A stretch of 64,000 nucleotides of DNA from an uncultured Oscillospiraceae bacterium (GCA_958436045.1 CAUBIP010000001.1:1-64000); one strand, 5' to 3'. Shown: positions 21,233-30,786, counted from the first letter of the stretch. Numbers and translations are program-made. The notes: a model not told the origin generated them from the sequence alone.

Positions 21233-22309
21233 CTACCCCGGACGCTTTGGCGGAAGCGGATTACGCTCCACCAATTCCAGAAGCTGCCGCAGGACAATGG
21301 CGGCGATGGGAAAGAGGATCATCCCCGGCACGCCGCACAGGCGGAACCCGGCGTACATAGCAAGCAGTGTTAGCAGAGGGTTTAGCCCCAACTGCTTGCC
21401 GACGAGCCGGGGTTCCAGGCTCGTCCGGGTCAGCGCCGCCACGGCGTAGAGCACCAGCAGGCCCACGGCCCGGTAGGTCTCCCGGCGCAGAAAGCAGACG
21501 ATGGCCCACGGGATCAGCACCGTTCCCGTCCCGAAGATGGGCAGCGCGTCAATCAGACAGGTCAGCCCGGCAAACAGCAGTGGGAAGTCGATGCCCAGTA
21601 GGAGAAAACCGGCGGTCAAAATGCCGAAGGTCACGCCCATAAGCTTGAGCTGGGCCCGGAACCAGCCGCCCAGGGCGCTTTTCAGCCGCTGCAGGCAGGC
21701 GCTGTACTGGGCGTGCCATTTTTTCGGCAGTAGCCGCAAAACAGCCTGCCGCAGCGCCGGGAGCTGGGCGGAGATCATAAAGCTGGCCAGGATCGCCGTG
21801 ACAGCGAATAGCAGCAGGTCCGGCAGCGCGCCGATCAAGCCGGAGGCGGCAGTCAAAATGGCCTCCGAACCCTTTTCTGCCAGAATACTGCCGCCGGTGA
21901 ACAGCCGCGCGACCCAGCCCTGCAACGCCGGACCCAGCCCGTCCGGTGCACGGCCCGCCAACTGCTCAAGCCAGGCGCGCAGCTGCTGCGTTGGCCCCGC
22001 CAGCGACCGCAATAGCTGTGGCGCCTGCCGGGAGAAAGCGGCGGCTTCGGAAAACAGCACCCGGCCCAGCCCATACAGCAGCAGGCCGAGAACAAGCAGG
22101 ACACCACTGACGCACAGCCCGCTGCAGGCCCAGCGGGGCAGACGCCCATGGGCGGATAGGCGGCAGACCAGCGGCTCCGCCAGCCGCGCCGCCAGATAGC
22201 CCAGCAAAAATGGCAGCAGGACCCCCAGCCCGAAGGCTGCCAGGACCCAGACCAGGGCGACTGCCGCCAGGATCGTCCCGATCGTCTTGAGAAAACGCCG
22301 CTCCGCCAT
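21233..22309 (-). CDS. AI-2E family transporter, YtvI-like
   Basis: 358-residue membrane protein with about seven to eight TM helices. The C-terminal part (LIDALPIFGTGTVLIPWAIV, then TSLEPRLVGKQLGLNPLLTL) is the AI-2E/UPF0118 signature. The DALPxxGTG...IPWA form is also found in the sporulation membrane protein YtvI of Clostridia, so a sporulation role is possible but not shown. Start MAERRFLKT follows AAAGGAG by 8 bases. Confidence 0.85.
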   Translation of the reverse strand: MAERRFLKTIGTILAAVALVWVLAAFGLGVLLPFLLGYLAARLAEPLVCRLSAHGRLPRWACSGLCVSGVLLVLGLLLYGLGRVLFSEAAAFSRQAPQLLRSLAGPTQQLRAWLEQLAGRAPDGLGPALQGWVARLFTGGSILAEKGSEAILTAASGLIGALPDLLLFAVTAILASFMISAQLPALRQAVLRLLPKKWHAQYSACLQRLKSALGGWFRAQLKLMGVTFGILTAGFLLLGIDFPLLFAGLTCLIDALPIFGTGTVLIPWAIVCFLRRETYRAVGLLVLYAVAALTRTSLEPRLVGKQLGLNPLLTLLAMYAGFRLCGVPGMILFPIAAIVLRQLLELVERNPLPPKRPG

Positions 22310-22339
22310 TGCATGACTCCTTTCTGCCGGTTTTTCTTG

Positions 22340-22368
22340 TTGCTTTTTGCCGGGGACTGTGGTATGAT
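22340..22368 (+). promoter_or_regulatory. Possible promoter of the ACT-domain gene
   Basis: TTGCTT (22340-22345), 17 bases, TATGAT (22363-22368). Only moderately close to consensus. Confidence 0.4.
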
Positions 22369-22421
22369 GTATCGCGTGGAAAAACACATGATTTTGTTAC
22401 AACGACACTGGAGGGGACAGT

Positions 22422-22862
22422 ATGGCGCAGCAGCCAAAATACTATCTGGTAGAGGCCACCGCGCTGCCGGAGATCTTTCTCAAGGTGGCCGAGGCCAAGC
22501 GGATGCTCCAGACCGGCGAGGTCTCCACGGTGCACGACGCGGCGAAGATGATGGATATCTCCCGCAGCGCGTTTTATAAATACCGGGACTCCATCTTCCC
22601 CTTTCAAAATATGATGGCAGGCAGGATCATTACGTTCCAGATGATCCTGCGGGATATGCCGGGCCTGCTGTCGTCGATACTTACCATTTTTGCCCAATGC
22701 GGCGCAAATATACTCACCATCAACCAGACGATTCCGACCAACGACTGCGCCAGCGTGACGATCTCCTCCGAGACGATGGGTCTGCACTGCCCGGTGGAGG
22801 AGCTGCTGCGAAAGATCAGCGAGCAGCCCGGCGTCGTCCGGGCGGATATTCTGGCGGGCTAG
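22422..22862 (+). CDS. ACT domain-containing protein, PheB/UPF0735 family
   Basis: 146 residues. The N-terminal half (EVSTVHDAAKMMDISRSAFY) is a helix-turn-helix-like segment, and the C-terminal half is an ACT domain (LRDMPGLLSSILTIFAQCGA). This two-part layout is that of PheB-type regulators. ACT domains bind amino acids; ligand and target here are unknown. Ribosome site GAGGGG before the ATG. Confidence 0.85.
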   Translation: MAQQPKYYLVEATALPEIFLKVAEAKRMLQTGEVSTVHDAAKMMDISRSAFYKYRDSIFPFQNMMAGRIITFQMILRDMPGLLSSILTIFAQCGANILTINQTIPTNDCASVTISSETMGLHCPVEELLRKISEQPGVVRADILAG

Positions 22863-22870
22863 CATAATTT

Positions 22871-22907
22871 CCCTCCCTCGTCATAAATGTATGGCAGGGA
22901 GGGTTGT
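22871..22907 (+). promoter_or_regulatory. Inverted repeat that would mask the next ribosome binding site
   Basis: CCCTCCCT (22871-22878) is complementary to AGGGAGGG (22896-22903), which contains the Shine-Dalgarno sequence of the DUF6512 gene. It could also act as a weak terminator of the ACT gene (TTGTTT follows). Confidence 0.5.
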
Positions 22908-22909
22908 TT

Positions 22910-23395
22910 ATGAAAAAATGGTTTACCGCTGCTGCTGCGGCGACGGTCTGCCTGGGCTGCGCCTGGCATTTTCTGTATGATTGGTGCCCGCATTTTCTTG
23001 TGGGGCTGTTTGCCCCGGTCAATGAGAGCGTCTGGGAACATTTGAAGCTGCTGTTCTGGCCGGTCATCCCGGCGGCGCTGGCGCTGGGCCGCCGTTGGGG
23101 CGAGCGGCGGGTCTGGAGTGCCTTCCTGGCAGCGCTGCTGGCGATGCCGGTAGCGCTGTGCGCGGTCTATTATCTTGTTGCGGCAGGCTTTGGGCTGCAC
23201 GGCCTGGCCCTGGACATCGGGCTTTACGCCGGGACGGTCTGTGCCGGGTTTTGGGCGGCCTTCCGCTGGAGCAGTGCCCGGCGGCTGGAACGACGGCTGG
23301 GGGAACTGCTGATGCTTGCAGGGCTGTATGGCTGCGCGTTGGTTCTTTTCACGCTGGAGGCGCCGCCGCTGCCGATTTTTATGCCGCCTGCATGA
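22910..23395 (+). CDS. DUF6512 family membrane protein
   Basis: 161 residues, four or five TM segments. The N-terminal region LYDWCPHFLVGLFAPVNESV followed by WEHLKLLFWP is the family signature. No function is known. A TTG at 22904 is in frame, but the ATG at 22910 is better placed after GGGAGGG. The ribosome site lies in a hairpin. Confidence 0.75.
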   Translation: MKKWFTAAAAATVCLGCAWHFLYDWCPHFLVGLFAPVNESVWEHLKLLFWPVIPAALALGRRWGERRVWSAFLAALLAMPVALCAVYYLVAAGFGLHGLALDIGLYAGTVCAGFWAAFRWSSARRLERRLGELLMLAGLYGCALVLFTLEAPPLPIFMPPA

Positions 23396-23413
23396 AAAAA
23401 CGGGAAATACCTG

Positions 23414-23442
23414 TTGACAACCGCCCGGCTCCGTGGTATAGT
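23414..23442 (+). promoter_or_regulatory. Promoter of the infC operon
   Basis: TTGACA (23414-23419), 17 bases, TATAGT (23437-23442). Confidence 0.82.
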
Positions 23443-23449
23443 AAACAGG

Positions 23450-23583
23450 CTAAAAGGAAGAAGGAGCAGCAGCACCTCACCTCCAGTGTCACACGAAGAG
23501 GTCAACAAAGCAGTCTGGGCCACGGTGCCCGGCTTTTTGTGTGCGGGTGCAGTGTGGCATCCGCATTTTTTGTATTTTGTTTT
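23450..23583 (+). ncRNA. infC-rpmI-rplT leader with two tandem intrinsic terminators
   Basis: About 150 bases separate promoter and infC. The leader contains two terminator-like hairpins: CTGGGC/GCCCGG with T5 (23515-23538), and a 9-base-pair stem (23542-23550 with 23557-23565) followed by T6 (23566-23571). In B. subtilis this operon is attenuated by ribosomal protein L20 binding its leader; the same is likely here, though the exact L20 site was not folded. Confidence 0.65.
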
Positions 23584-23596
23584 GGAGGTGCTTACC

Positions 23597-24112
<516 letters not shown>

Positions 24113-24150
24113 AGACCCCAGAGTTTTTATAATACGGAAGGAGAAACAAC

Positions 24151-24348
24151 ATGCCGAAACTGAAGACGCACAGCGGTGCGAAAAAAAGATTTAACCTGAC
24201 CAAGTCCGGGAAAGTCAAGAGAGCGCACGCTTTCAAGAGCCATATCCTCACGAAGAAAGACACCAAGCGCGGCCGCCGTCTGAGAAGCACGACTTATGCA
24301 GACGTCACCAACCAGGAAGCCATCAAAAAGATGATTCCCTACAAATAA
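24151..24348 (+). CDS. rpmI: 50S ribosomal protein L35
   Basis: 65-residue basic protein beginning [20 protein letters not shown], the standard L35 N-terminus. Preceded by AAGGAG. Middle gene of infC-rpmI-rplT. Confidence 0.97.
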   Translation: MPKLKTHSGAKKRFNLTKSGKVKRAHAFKSHILTKKDTKRGRRLRSTTYADVTNQEAIKKMIPYK

Positions 24349-24370
24349 GCCGGAATAGGAGGATATTGGA

Positions 24371-24724
24371 ATGGCAAGAGTAAAAGGCGCAATGATGACG
24401 CGCAAAAGAAGAAATAAAACCCTGAAGCTGGCGAAGTCCTATTGGGGTTCCAAGAGCACCCACTTTAAAATGGCCAAGCAGGCCGTTAAGAAGTCCGGCG
24501 TATATGCCTATACGGGCCGTAAGCTGAAGAAGAGAGATTTCCGCCGCCTGTGGATCACGAGAATCTCCGCCGCTGTTGCACCCTACGGTATCAATTACTC
24601 CCGTTTCATGAACGGCCTGAAAAAGGCTGGCGTGGAGATGAACCGGAAGACCCTCTCCGAGATGGCCATCAACGATGCACCGGCTTTTGCGGCTCTGGTT
24701 GAAGTTGCAAAGAAAGCGCTGTAA
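24371..24724 (+). CDS. rplT: 50S ribosomal protein L20
   Basis: 117 residues, with [20 protein letters not shown] at the start and [19 protein letters not shown] in the middle. Assembles 23S rRNA and, in Firmicutes, represses its own operon through the leader RNA. Normal length. Confidence 0.97.
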   Translation: MARVKGAMMTRKRRNKTLKLAKSYWGSKSTHFKMAKQAVKKSGVYAYTGRKLKKRDFRRLWITRISAAVAPYGINYSRFMNGLKKAGVEMNRKTLSEMAINDAPAFAALVEVAKKAL

Positions 24725-24735
24725 TTCAATGATTT

Positions 24736-24770
24736 AAGCAGCTGCCGCATCGTTGCGGCGGCTGCTTTTG
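24736..24770 (+). terminator. Terminator after rplT
   Basis: A 13-base-pair stem with one G-U (24736-24748 with 24755-24767) ending in TTTT. Confidence 0.85.
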
Positions 24771-24831
24771 TCATGCCTGCCATCCGCGCAGGCGCAGAAA
24801 GAGAAGAGAAATAGAAAATAAGGAGAGAAAA

Positions 24832-26166
24832 ATGGACCTGATCTACAATATTAAAGATAAGCCCCGGTTTGGACAGGTCGTCCTGTTCGCCATTCAGCAG
24901 CTGTTGGCGATCATGGCGGCGACGATCGCCGTGCCCGCTGTGATCAACAACGCCTGCGGCACGGAGATGACGGCTTCCGCAGCGCTGTTTGGCGCGGGCG
25001 TTGGCTCTGTCGTCTATCTGCTCTTTACCAAGAGCAGCAGCCCAGTGTTCCTGGGCTCGTCGTTTGCTTTTATCGGGCCGATGCTCTCGGCCTTTGCCGG
25101 TGCGGTCTCCATGCAGGCGGGCTACGCGGGGCTGATTCTCGGCGCGGCTATGGCGGGTGTCGTCTATGTCCTGCTTGCCATCATCGTCAAGATCTGGGGC
25201 GTGGCGTGGATCAATAAGCTGATGCCGCCGGTCGTCATAGGCCCGACGGTCGCGATCATTGGTCTGTCCCTGGCAGGCAACGCGGTGGGTGATCTCAACA
25301 GCGGCGGTGCGACCGGATCCCCGTTGATCGGCCTGGTCTGCGGTCTGATCGCCCTGGGCGTCACGATGCTTGTCTCGACCTATGGCAAGAAGATGCTGCA
25401 GCTGATCCCCTTTATCATCGGCATCCTGGCCGGGTATCTGGCGGCAACGGTCTTCTATCTGATCGGCAATGCCTCGGGGATGGATTCCCTGCTGGTTATT
25501 GACTACAGCGCGTTCCAGAACTGCGGCATCTTCGCCGTGCCCGATTTCACCTTCCTGAAGGCTGCCGCTGGCTGGAAGGAGATCGACGGAACCTACATCC
25601 TGACCCTGGTCACAGCGTATGTCCCGGTTGCGTTCGTTGTCTTTGCGGAGCACCTGGCTGATCATAAGAACCTCTCTGCCATCATTGGCGTGGACCTGCT
25701 GGAAAAGCCCGGCCTGACCCGGACCCTGCTGGGCGATGGCATTGGCTCGGCGGTCGGCGCCCTCTTCGGTGGCTGCCCGAACACGACCTATGGCGAGTCC
25801 ATCGCCTGCGTGGCCATCACCCGCAACGCATCGACCGTCAGCATCTGGGGTGCGGCGTTTCTGTGTATCATTATTTCATTTGTCAGCCCGCTGATGGCCT
25901 TCCTGCAGACGATCCCCGCCTGCGTAATGGGCGGCGTCTGTGTGGCGCTGTATGGGTTTATTTCCGTCTCTGGCTTTAAAATGCTGCAGGGGGTGGACCT
26001 CAATACAAACCAGAATCTCTTCACGGCTTCGGTCATTTTCATCACCGGTGTCGGCGGGATGACGGTCAGCTTTGGTGCGGTCACCATCCGGACCGTGGCC
26101 TGCGCGCTGATCCTTGGTATCCTGGTGAACACGATGCTTTCCCGCAAAGCAAAGGGTGCAGAATAA
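24832..26166 (+). CDS. NCS2 family uracil/xanthine permease, UraA-like
   Basis: 444 residues, about 12-14 TM segments. The region SSSPVFLGSSFAFIGPMLSA is the TM3 substrate site of NCS2 proteins, and the motif GGCPNTTYGESIACVAITRN carries the conserved Glu. The N-terminus DKPRFGQVVLFAIQQLLAIM is closest to uracil permeases. A GGAGAG site precedes the ATG. No purine or PyrR-type leader is visible. It is a monocistronic unit with its own terminator. Confidence 0.9.
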   Translation: MDLIYNIKDKPRFGQVVLFAIQQLLAIMAATIAVPAVINNACGTEMTASAALFGAGVGSVVYLLFTKSSSPVFLGSSFAFIGPMLSAFAGAVSMQAGYAGLILGAAMAGVVYVLLAIIVKIWGVAWINKLMPPVVIGPTVAIIGLSLAGNAVGDLNSGGATGSPLIGLVCGLIALGVTMLVSTYGKKMLQLIPFIIGILAGYLAATVFYLIGNASGMDSLLVIDYSAFQNCGIFAVPDFTFLKAAAGWKEIDGTYILTLVTAYVPVAFVVFAEHLADHKNLSAIIGVDLLEKPGLTRTLLGDGIGSAVGALFGGCPNTTYGESIACVAITRNASTVSIWGAAFLCIIISFVSPLMAFLQTIPACVMGGVCVALYGFISVSGFKMLQGVDLNTNQNLFTASVIFITGVGGMTVSFGAVTIRTVACALILGILVNTMLSRKAKGAE

Positions 26167-26184
26167 TAGAATAGAGCAAAGAGA

Positions 26185-26213
26185 ACCGGCTGACTGCAAT
26201 GCAGTCAGCCGGT
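26185..26213. terminator. Hairpin between convergent genes
   Basis: A perfect 14-base-pair inverted repeat (26185-26198 with 26200-26213). The T-run is poor (CGTTTG). Confidence 0.6.
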
Positions 26214-26237
26214 CGTTTGTATTTAAGAAGGGCTAGG

Positions 26238-27005
26238 TCACCGGGCCGAGGGCTTTTTGCACTCGTCTGTGATCTCCTGCTTTAGTAGCCGTAGCTGGGG
26301 GGACTCCAGGTCCCGGGGGTAGGCCATCCCGGTCAGGTCATATTCCCGGATGCTGCTGTCCGGGTGCATGACGATGATCCGCTGCCCCAGCAAAAGCGCT
26401 TCCTCCAGCTGATGCGTGACCAGGACAATCGTCCGGGGCATCTTTTCCTGGATCGCCAGCAGCTGCCGCTGCAGCTCGCCCCGGGTGAGAAAGTCTAGGG
26501 AGGCAAAGGGCTCGTCCATCAGCAGCAGCTCTGCCTGGCTTGCCAGGACCCGGGCCAGGCCCAGGCGCTGCTTCATGCCGGTGGAGAGCTCCATCGGGGT
26601 CAGGTCCGCATATTCCTCCAGGCCGACCAAGCGGACGAAGTCCCGGGCCTTTTCATAGCGCTCCTCCGGCGTTTTGCCGACGCCGCAGGCCATGGCGACG
26701 TTGCGCTGCACATTGGTCCAGGTGATGACATACGGGTCTGGGCTCAGCATGGCGCTGTGCCAGCCGGTGGGCAAGATCAATTCGCCGTCGTCCGGCGTCT
26801 CCGTCCCGGCCAGGAGCTTGAGCAGGGTGCTCTTGCCGCAGCCGCTGCGGCCGACGATGACCGTCAGCTGCCCCACCGGGAATTGCACCGTCAGATCCTG
26901 CAGAACCTGACGAGTGCGGCTCTCTCTCGCCTGCCCCGTGAGTACGATCTCCGTGCTGTAGGAGGTATAGGATTTATTCACATGCCGAAGGGTGATACAC
27001 GCCAT
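26238..27005 (-). CDS. Lone ABC transporter ATPase of the nitrate/sulfonate (SsuB/TauB-like) type
   Basis: 255 residues. Walker A GRSGCGKST (52-60), signature LSTGMKQR (140-147) in place of LSGGMxQR, Walker B ELLLMDEPFASLD, and H-loop LVTHQLEEAL. The Q-loop glutamine appears replaced: the segment MLSPDPYVITW aligns Pro89 with the usual Gln. No permease or binding protein lies next to it, so its partners must be elsewhere or it has another role. GAGG lies before the ATG, and it has its own promoter. Confidence 0.8.
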   Translation of the reverse strand: MACITLRHVNKSYTSYSTEIVLTGQARESRTRQVLQDLTVQFPVGQLTVIVGRSGCGKSTLLKLLAGTETPDDGELILPTGWHSAMLSPDPYVITWTNVQRNVAMACGVGKTPEERYEKARDFVRLVGLEEYADLTPMELSTGMKQRLGLARVLASQAELLLMDEPFASLDFLTRGELQRQLLAIQEKMPRTIVLVTHQLEEALLLGQRIIVMHPDSSIREYDLTGMAYPRDLESPQLRLLKQEITDECKKPSAR

Positions 27006-27039
27006 GCCATTGCCTCATTTCTGTCAAGATTCGGGGCTT

Positions 27040-27068
27040 ATTGTATCAAATTCGGATGTAAAATACAA
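27040..27068 (-). promoter_or_regulatory. Promoter of the lone ABC ATPase gene
   Basis: Minus strand: TTGTAT (27063-27068), 17 bases, TACAAT (27040-27045). Confidence 0.6.
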
Positions 27069-27128
27069 CCCCTGCCCGGCCATCGGGCCATTGCTGGTAA
27101 AAAATATTCCAAGAGCGAAAAATTTGAC

Positions 27129-27157
27129 TTGACAATATGGGGACGGTGTGGTAGCAT
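27129..27157 (+). promoter_or_regulatory. Promoter of the ilv-leu operon
   Basis: TTGACA (27129-27134), 17 bases, TAGCAT (27152-27157), just ahead of the T-box leader. Confidence 0.68.
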
Positions 27158-27174
27158 GTGATGCAGAAAATAAT

Positions 27175-27441
27175 TGAGAAATGCGTTGAAGGAATTATGC
27201 CTTGGTCGGAATGCTTCAGAGAGCCGGCGGTCGCTGTGAGCCGGTGCCGAAGATCATGTGCAGTCTGCTTCCTGAGCAGAGCGCCCCAAAGGGAGACCGA
27301 GTAGGGTGTTACGGTTGCCCCGTTACAGGCTAGGAGCTTGTTGGAGCTCCGATTTGAGTGATCGTCCGTCCTTAGGGATGCGATAATCAGGGTGGTACCG
27401 CGATTGATTCGTCCCTGAAGCCGTGTGGCTTCAGGGTTTTT
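27175..27441 (+). ncRNA. T-box leader, isoleucine type
   Basis: The T-box core AGGGTGGTACCGCG is at 27389-27402, and a strong terminator (27413-27422 with 27427-27436, then T5) follows. In the 3' side of stem I the pattern GAA-G-ATC-A (27249-27256) matches the specifier context of known T-boxes (GAA-N-codon), giving specifier ATC at 27253-27255, read by tRNA-Ile. Uncharged tRNA-Ile would stabilise the antiterminator and turn on the operon. Confidence 0.9.
27413..27441 (+). terminator. T-box terminator
   Basis: A perfect 10-base-pair stem (27413-27422 with 27427-27436) with loop GTGT and T5. It competes with the antiterminator containing the T-box core. Confidence 0.93.
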
Positions 27442-27510
27442 GCTATATATCCCGGCAGCCCGGGCGCTTTGCCCCTCGCTTGCGCAACGCATAGAAAGGA
27501 GAAATGCCGT

Positions 27511-29217
27511 ATGCAGATGACTGGTGCAAAAATTCTTTTGGAATGCCTGCTGGAGCAGGAAGTGGATACGGTTTTTGGTTACCCCGGCGGTACGATTTTG
27601 AATGTCTACGACGAGTTATACAACTATGAGGGGAAGATCAAGCATATTCTGACAGCCCATGAGCAGGGCGCATCCCACGCGGCGGACGGCTATGCCCGGT
27701 CCACCGGCAAGGTCGGCGTGTGCTTCGCAACATCTGGCCCCGGCTGCACGAACCTGACGACGGGGATCGCCACCGCGTATATGGACAGCTCCCCTACCGT
27801 CTTTATCACTTGTAACGTGACGGAAAACCTCATTGGTAAGGATTCCTTCCAGGAGGTCGATATCACCGGGATCACGATGCCGATCACCAAATGCAATTTT
27901 ATGGTGCATTCGGCGGCAGAGATGGCGGATATCGTCCGGGAGGCGTTCGCCGTCGCCCGGGGCGGCCGTCCGGGTCCGGTTTTGATCGACATTGTAAAAA
28001 ATGCCACTGCGGAGACGGCGGAATTCACGCCGCTGCCCCGGGAGGAGCACGCGAGCCAGGGTCGCCTGGGCGCGCTGATCCGCCGGGCCTCCCATGAATT
28101 GAAGCTGCCGGAGCCGGACCTTGGCGATGTGCAGATCCTGGTGGATATGATCCGCCAGGCGGAAAAGCCGCTGCTGATCTGCGGCGGCGGCGTTGTCCGC
28201 GGTCGGGCAGACCGGGAGTTTACCGAGTTTGCCGAAAAGATGGACGCGCCGGTCGCCATTACCCTGATGGGTGCCGGTGGCTTCCGGGGCCGCAATCCGC
28301 TGACAACGGGCATGATCGGGATGCACGGGACGCAGGCCTCAAATATCGCCTGCGACAGCTGCGATCTGCTGATCGCCGTCGGCTGCCGGTTCTCCGACCG
28401 GGTCGCGCTGGACCCGAAGAGCTTTGCCAGCCAGGCAAGGATCGTCCAGATCGACATTGACCGGGCAGAGATCAACAAAAATGTCCAGACAGACCATCAT
28501 ATCATCGGCGACGCAAAGCGGGTCCTGCAGCTTTTGAACGAGCGGCTGACCCAGCAGCATCACGGCGATTGGAAGCGCTATGTCTTCTCCTTTAAAACGG
28601 AGACGGAGTACGACGAGGCCAGCGATACGCTGACGCCGAAGCAGATCTCCGATGCCATTGCCCGCCTGTGTCCGATGGATACTGTCGTAGCGACGGACGT
28701 CGGGCAGCATCAGATGTGGGTCGCGCAGCATTTCCACTATGACTACCCCGGTCAGCTGCTGACCTCCGGCGGTTTCGGCACCATGGGCTTCGGCCTGGGC
28801 GCCGCCATCGGCGCAAAGGTCGGCAACCCGGAAAAGACCGTTGTCCACATCACCGGCGACGGCAGCTTCCGGATGAACTGCAATGAGCTGGCGACGGAGC
28901 AGTATTATAAGCTGCCAATCATCACCATCATTTATAATAATAAGACGCTGGGCATGGTTCGCCAGTGGCAGACCTTGATCTACAACGGCCACTACTCCCA
29001 GACGACGCTGGACCGCGGTCCGGATTTTGTCAAGCTGGCCGAGGCATACGGCTTGTCTGGCAGGCGGGTGCAGAATGTCGCAGAACTGGAGCGGGCGCTG
29101 ACGGAAGCCCTGCACTGCGGCCACGGCTATCTCATCGACTGCGCCATTGAGATGGACGAGATGGTGCGCCCGATGGTGCCCGGCGGCGGCAGAATCACCA
29201 ACTTCCTAGTAGACTAA
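27511..29217 (+). CDS. ilvB: Acetolactate synthase large subunit
   Basis: 568 residues, thiamine-diphosphate enzyme catalysing the first common step of valine/leucine and isoleucine synthesis. N-terminal VFGYPGGTILNVYDELY, the catalytic Glu in HEQGASHAADGYAR, and the ThDP motif beginning GDGSFRMNCNELATEQYYK and ending YNNKTLGMVRQW. I chose the ATG at 27511 after GAAAGGAG; the further upstream in-frame ATG lacks a site. First structural gene after the T-box. Confidence 0.96.
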   Translation: MQMTGAKILLECLLEQEVDTVFGYPGGTILNVYDELYNYEGKIKHILTAHEQGASHAADGYARSTGKVGVCFATSGPGCTNLTTGIATAYMDSSPTVFITCNVTENLIGKDSFQEVDITGITMPITKCNFMVHSAAEMADIVREAFAVARGGRPGPVLIDIVKNATAETAEFTPLPREEHASQGRLGALIRRASHELKLPEPDLGDVQILVDMIRQAEKPLLICGGGVVRGRADREFTEFAEKMDAPVAITLMGAGGFRGRNPLTTGMIGMHGTQASNIACDSCDLLIAVGCRFSDRVALDPKSFASQARIVQIDIDRAEINKNVQTDHHIIGDAKRVLQLLNERLTQQHHGDWKRYVFSFKTETEYDEASDTLTPKQISDAIARLCPMDTVVATDVGQHQMWVAQHFHYDYPGQLLTSGGFGTMGFGLGAAIGAKVGNPEKTVVHITGDGSFRMNCNELATEQYYKLPIITIIYNNKTLGMVRQWQTLIYNGHYSQTTLDRGPDFVKLAEAYGLSGRRVQNVAELERALTEALHCGHGYLIDCAIEMDEMVRPMVPGGGRITNFLVD

Positions 29218-29227
29218 GGAGGCGGCT

Positions 29228-29773
29228 ATGGAGGAAAGACGTTCTTTGTCCGTTCTGGTGGATAATGAAGCGGGCGTCCTGTCCCAGGTCTCCCGACTGT
29301 TCTCCCGGAAGGGCTATAACATTGAGTCGTTGGCGGTGGGGACTACCAGCGACCCCAAGGTATCGCGTATTACGATTGAGGTGCTGGCGGACCAGCGCCA
29401 CGCGGAGCTGCTGTGCAATCAGCTGCGTAAGCTGCTGCCTGTCCATTCGGTTAAGCTGCTGCGGCCGGATAATTCCCTGCGCCGGGAGATGATCCTCATG
29501 AAGGTCTCCACCCCGGATACTGAGACTTGTAACCGGGTCATGCAGGTGGCAAGCATTTTCCGCGCGTCGATCATTGACGTTTCGCCCTCGACGTTGACCA
29601 TTGCGATGATCGGCGAGGAGAGCAAGGTCGAGGCCATTGTCGGCCTCGTGAAAGAGCTCGGCATCCTGGAGCTGGTGCGGACCGGTATGGTCGCACTGGA
29701 ACGGGGTACAGATACAATTTACGAATCCACAAAAGAAAAAGGAGAGTTCGATTATGGCAAAAATGTACTATGA
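29228..29773 (+). CDS. ilvN: Acetolactate synthase small (regulatory) subunit
   Basis: 181 residues with an N-terminal ACT domain ([20 protein letters not shown]) that binds valine for feedback control, and a C-terminal ALS_ss domain. It overlaps ilvC by 20 bases, so the two are translationally linked. AGGAGG precedes the ATG. Confidence 0.95.
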   Translation: MEERRSLSVLVDNEAGVLSQVSRLFSRKGYNIESLAVGTTSDPKVSRITIEVLADQRHAELLCNQLRKLLPVHSVKLLRPDNSLRREMILMKVSTPDTETCNRVMQVASIFRASIIDVSPSTLTIAMIGEESKVEAIVGLVKELGILELVRTGMVALERGTDTIYESTKEKGEFDYGKNVL

Positions 29774-30773
29774 AAAAGACTGCGACATCAGTAAGTTGGA
29801 TGGGAAAAAGATCGCCATCATCGGCTACGGCTCCCAGGGGCATGCCCATGCACTGAACCTGCGGGACTCCGGCTGTGACGTCATCGTTGGCCTGCGTAAG
29901 GGCGGCAAGTCCTGGCCGGTCGCGGAGAAGGACGGCTTCCATGTTATGACCGTCGCTGAGGCGGCCCAGGCTGCCGATATTATCATGATCCTCATCAACG
30001 ATGAGAACCAGGCGGCAATGTACAAGCAGGATATCGCACCGTACCTGACCGCAGGCAAGGCCATTGCCTTTGCCCATGGCTTCAATATCCGCTACAAGCA
30101 GATCGTTCCCCCGGCAGACGTCGATGTGTTCATGGCTGCGCCCAAGGGCCCCGGCCATACCGTCCGCAGCCAGTATGTTGCAGGCAAGGGCGTTCCGTGC
30201 CTGGTCGCGGTAGAGCAGAATGCCACCGGCAAGTGCTATGATATCGCGCTGGCGTATATTGCCGGCATCGGCGGTGCGCGTGCGGGCGTTATGGAGACGA
30301 CGATGCACGACGAGACCGAGACGGACCTGTTCGGCGAACAGACAGTCCTGTGCGGCGGCGTGGTCGATCTGATGCGCTGCGGCTTTGAGGTCCTGGTCGA
30401 GGCGGGCTATGAGCCGGAGAACGCTTACTTTGAGTGCATCCACGAAATGAAGCTGATCGTCGACCTGATTAACAAGGGCGGCGTCGCGGCGATGAACTAT
30501 TCCATTTCCGATACGGCGGAATACGGCGAATACGTCTCCGGCCCGCGGGTCCTGCCCCACGAGGAGGTCAAGGCGAACATGCGCGCTGTGCTGCAGGATA
30601 TCCAGGATGGCACCTTCGCCAGCAAATGGATCGCCGAAAACAAGAATGGCCGCTGCTTCTTCAACTCCAAGCGGGATATGCTGGCCAAGCATCCGATGGA
30701 GGTTGTCGGTAAGCGCTTGCGTGAGCAGATGCTGTGGAAGAACGACTCCAATCTGGACAACGCTTCCAACTAA
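29754..30773 (+). CDS. ilvC: Ketol-acid reductoisomerase (class I)
   Basis: 339 residues. NADPH-binding motif [18 protein letters not shown] and the cofactor loop [10 protein letters not shown], whose Arg and Ser fit NADPH use. The knotted C-terminal domain carries the metal-binding acidic residues ([14 protein letters not shown] and [14 protein letters not shown]). Class I length. Starts within the ilvN end behind AAAGGAG. Confidence 0.97.
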   Translation: MAKMYYEKDCDISKLDGKKIAIIGYGSQGHAHALNLRDSGCDVIVGLRKGGKSWPVAEKDGFHVMTVAEAAQAADIIMILINDENQAAMYKQDIAPYLTAGKAIAFAHGFNIRYKQIVPPADVDVFMAAPKGPGHTVRSQYVAGKGVPCLVAVEQNATGKCYDIALAYIAGIGGARAGVMETTMHDETETDLFGEQTVLCGGVVDLMRCGFEVLVEAGYEPENAYFECIHEMKLIVDLINKGGVAAMNYSISDTAEYGEYVSGPRVLPHEEVKANMRAVLQDIQDGTFASKWIAENKNGRCFFNSKRDMLAKHPMEVVGKRLREQMLWKNDSNLDNASN

Positions 30774-30786
30774 TGCTGCACCCCTT

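Noticed and set aside
23588..23590. GTG as infC start
   Set aside because: It lies within the Shine-Dalgarno GGAGGTG itself, leaving no site upstream at usable spacing.
27276..27278. Leu codon CTG in CTTCCTGAGC as T-box specifier
   Set aside because: It sits near the base of stem I, not in the GAA-N-codon context; ATC at 27253 fits that context.
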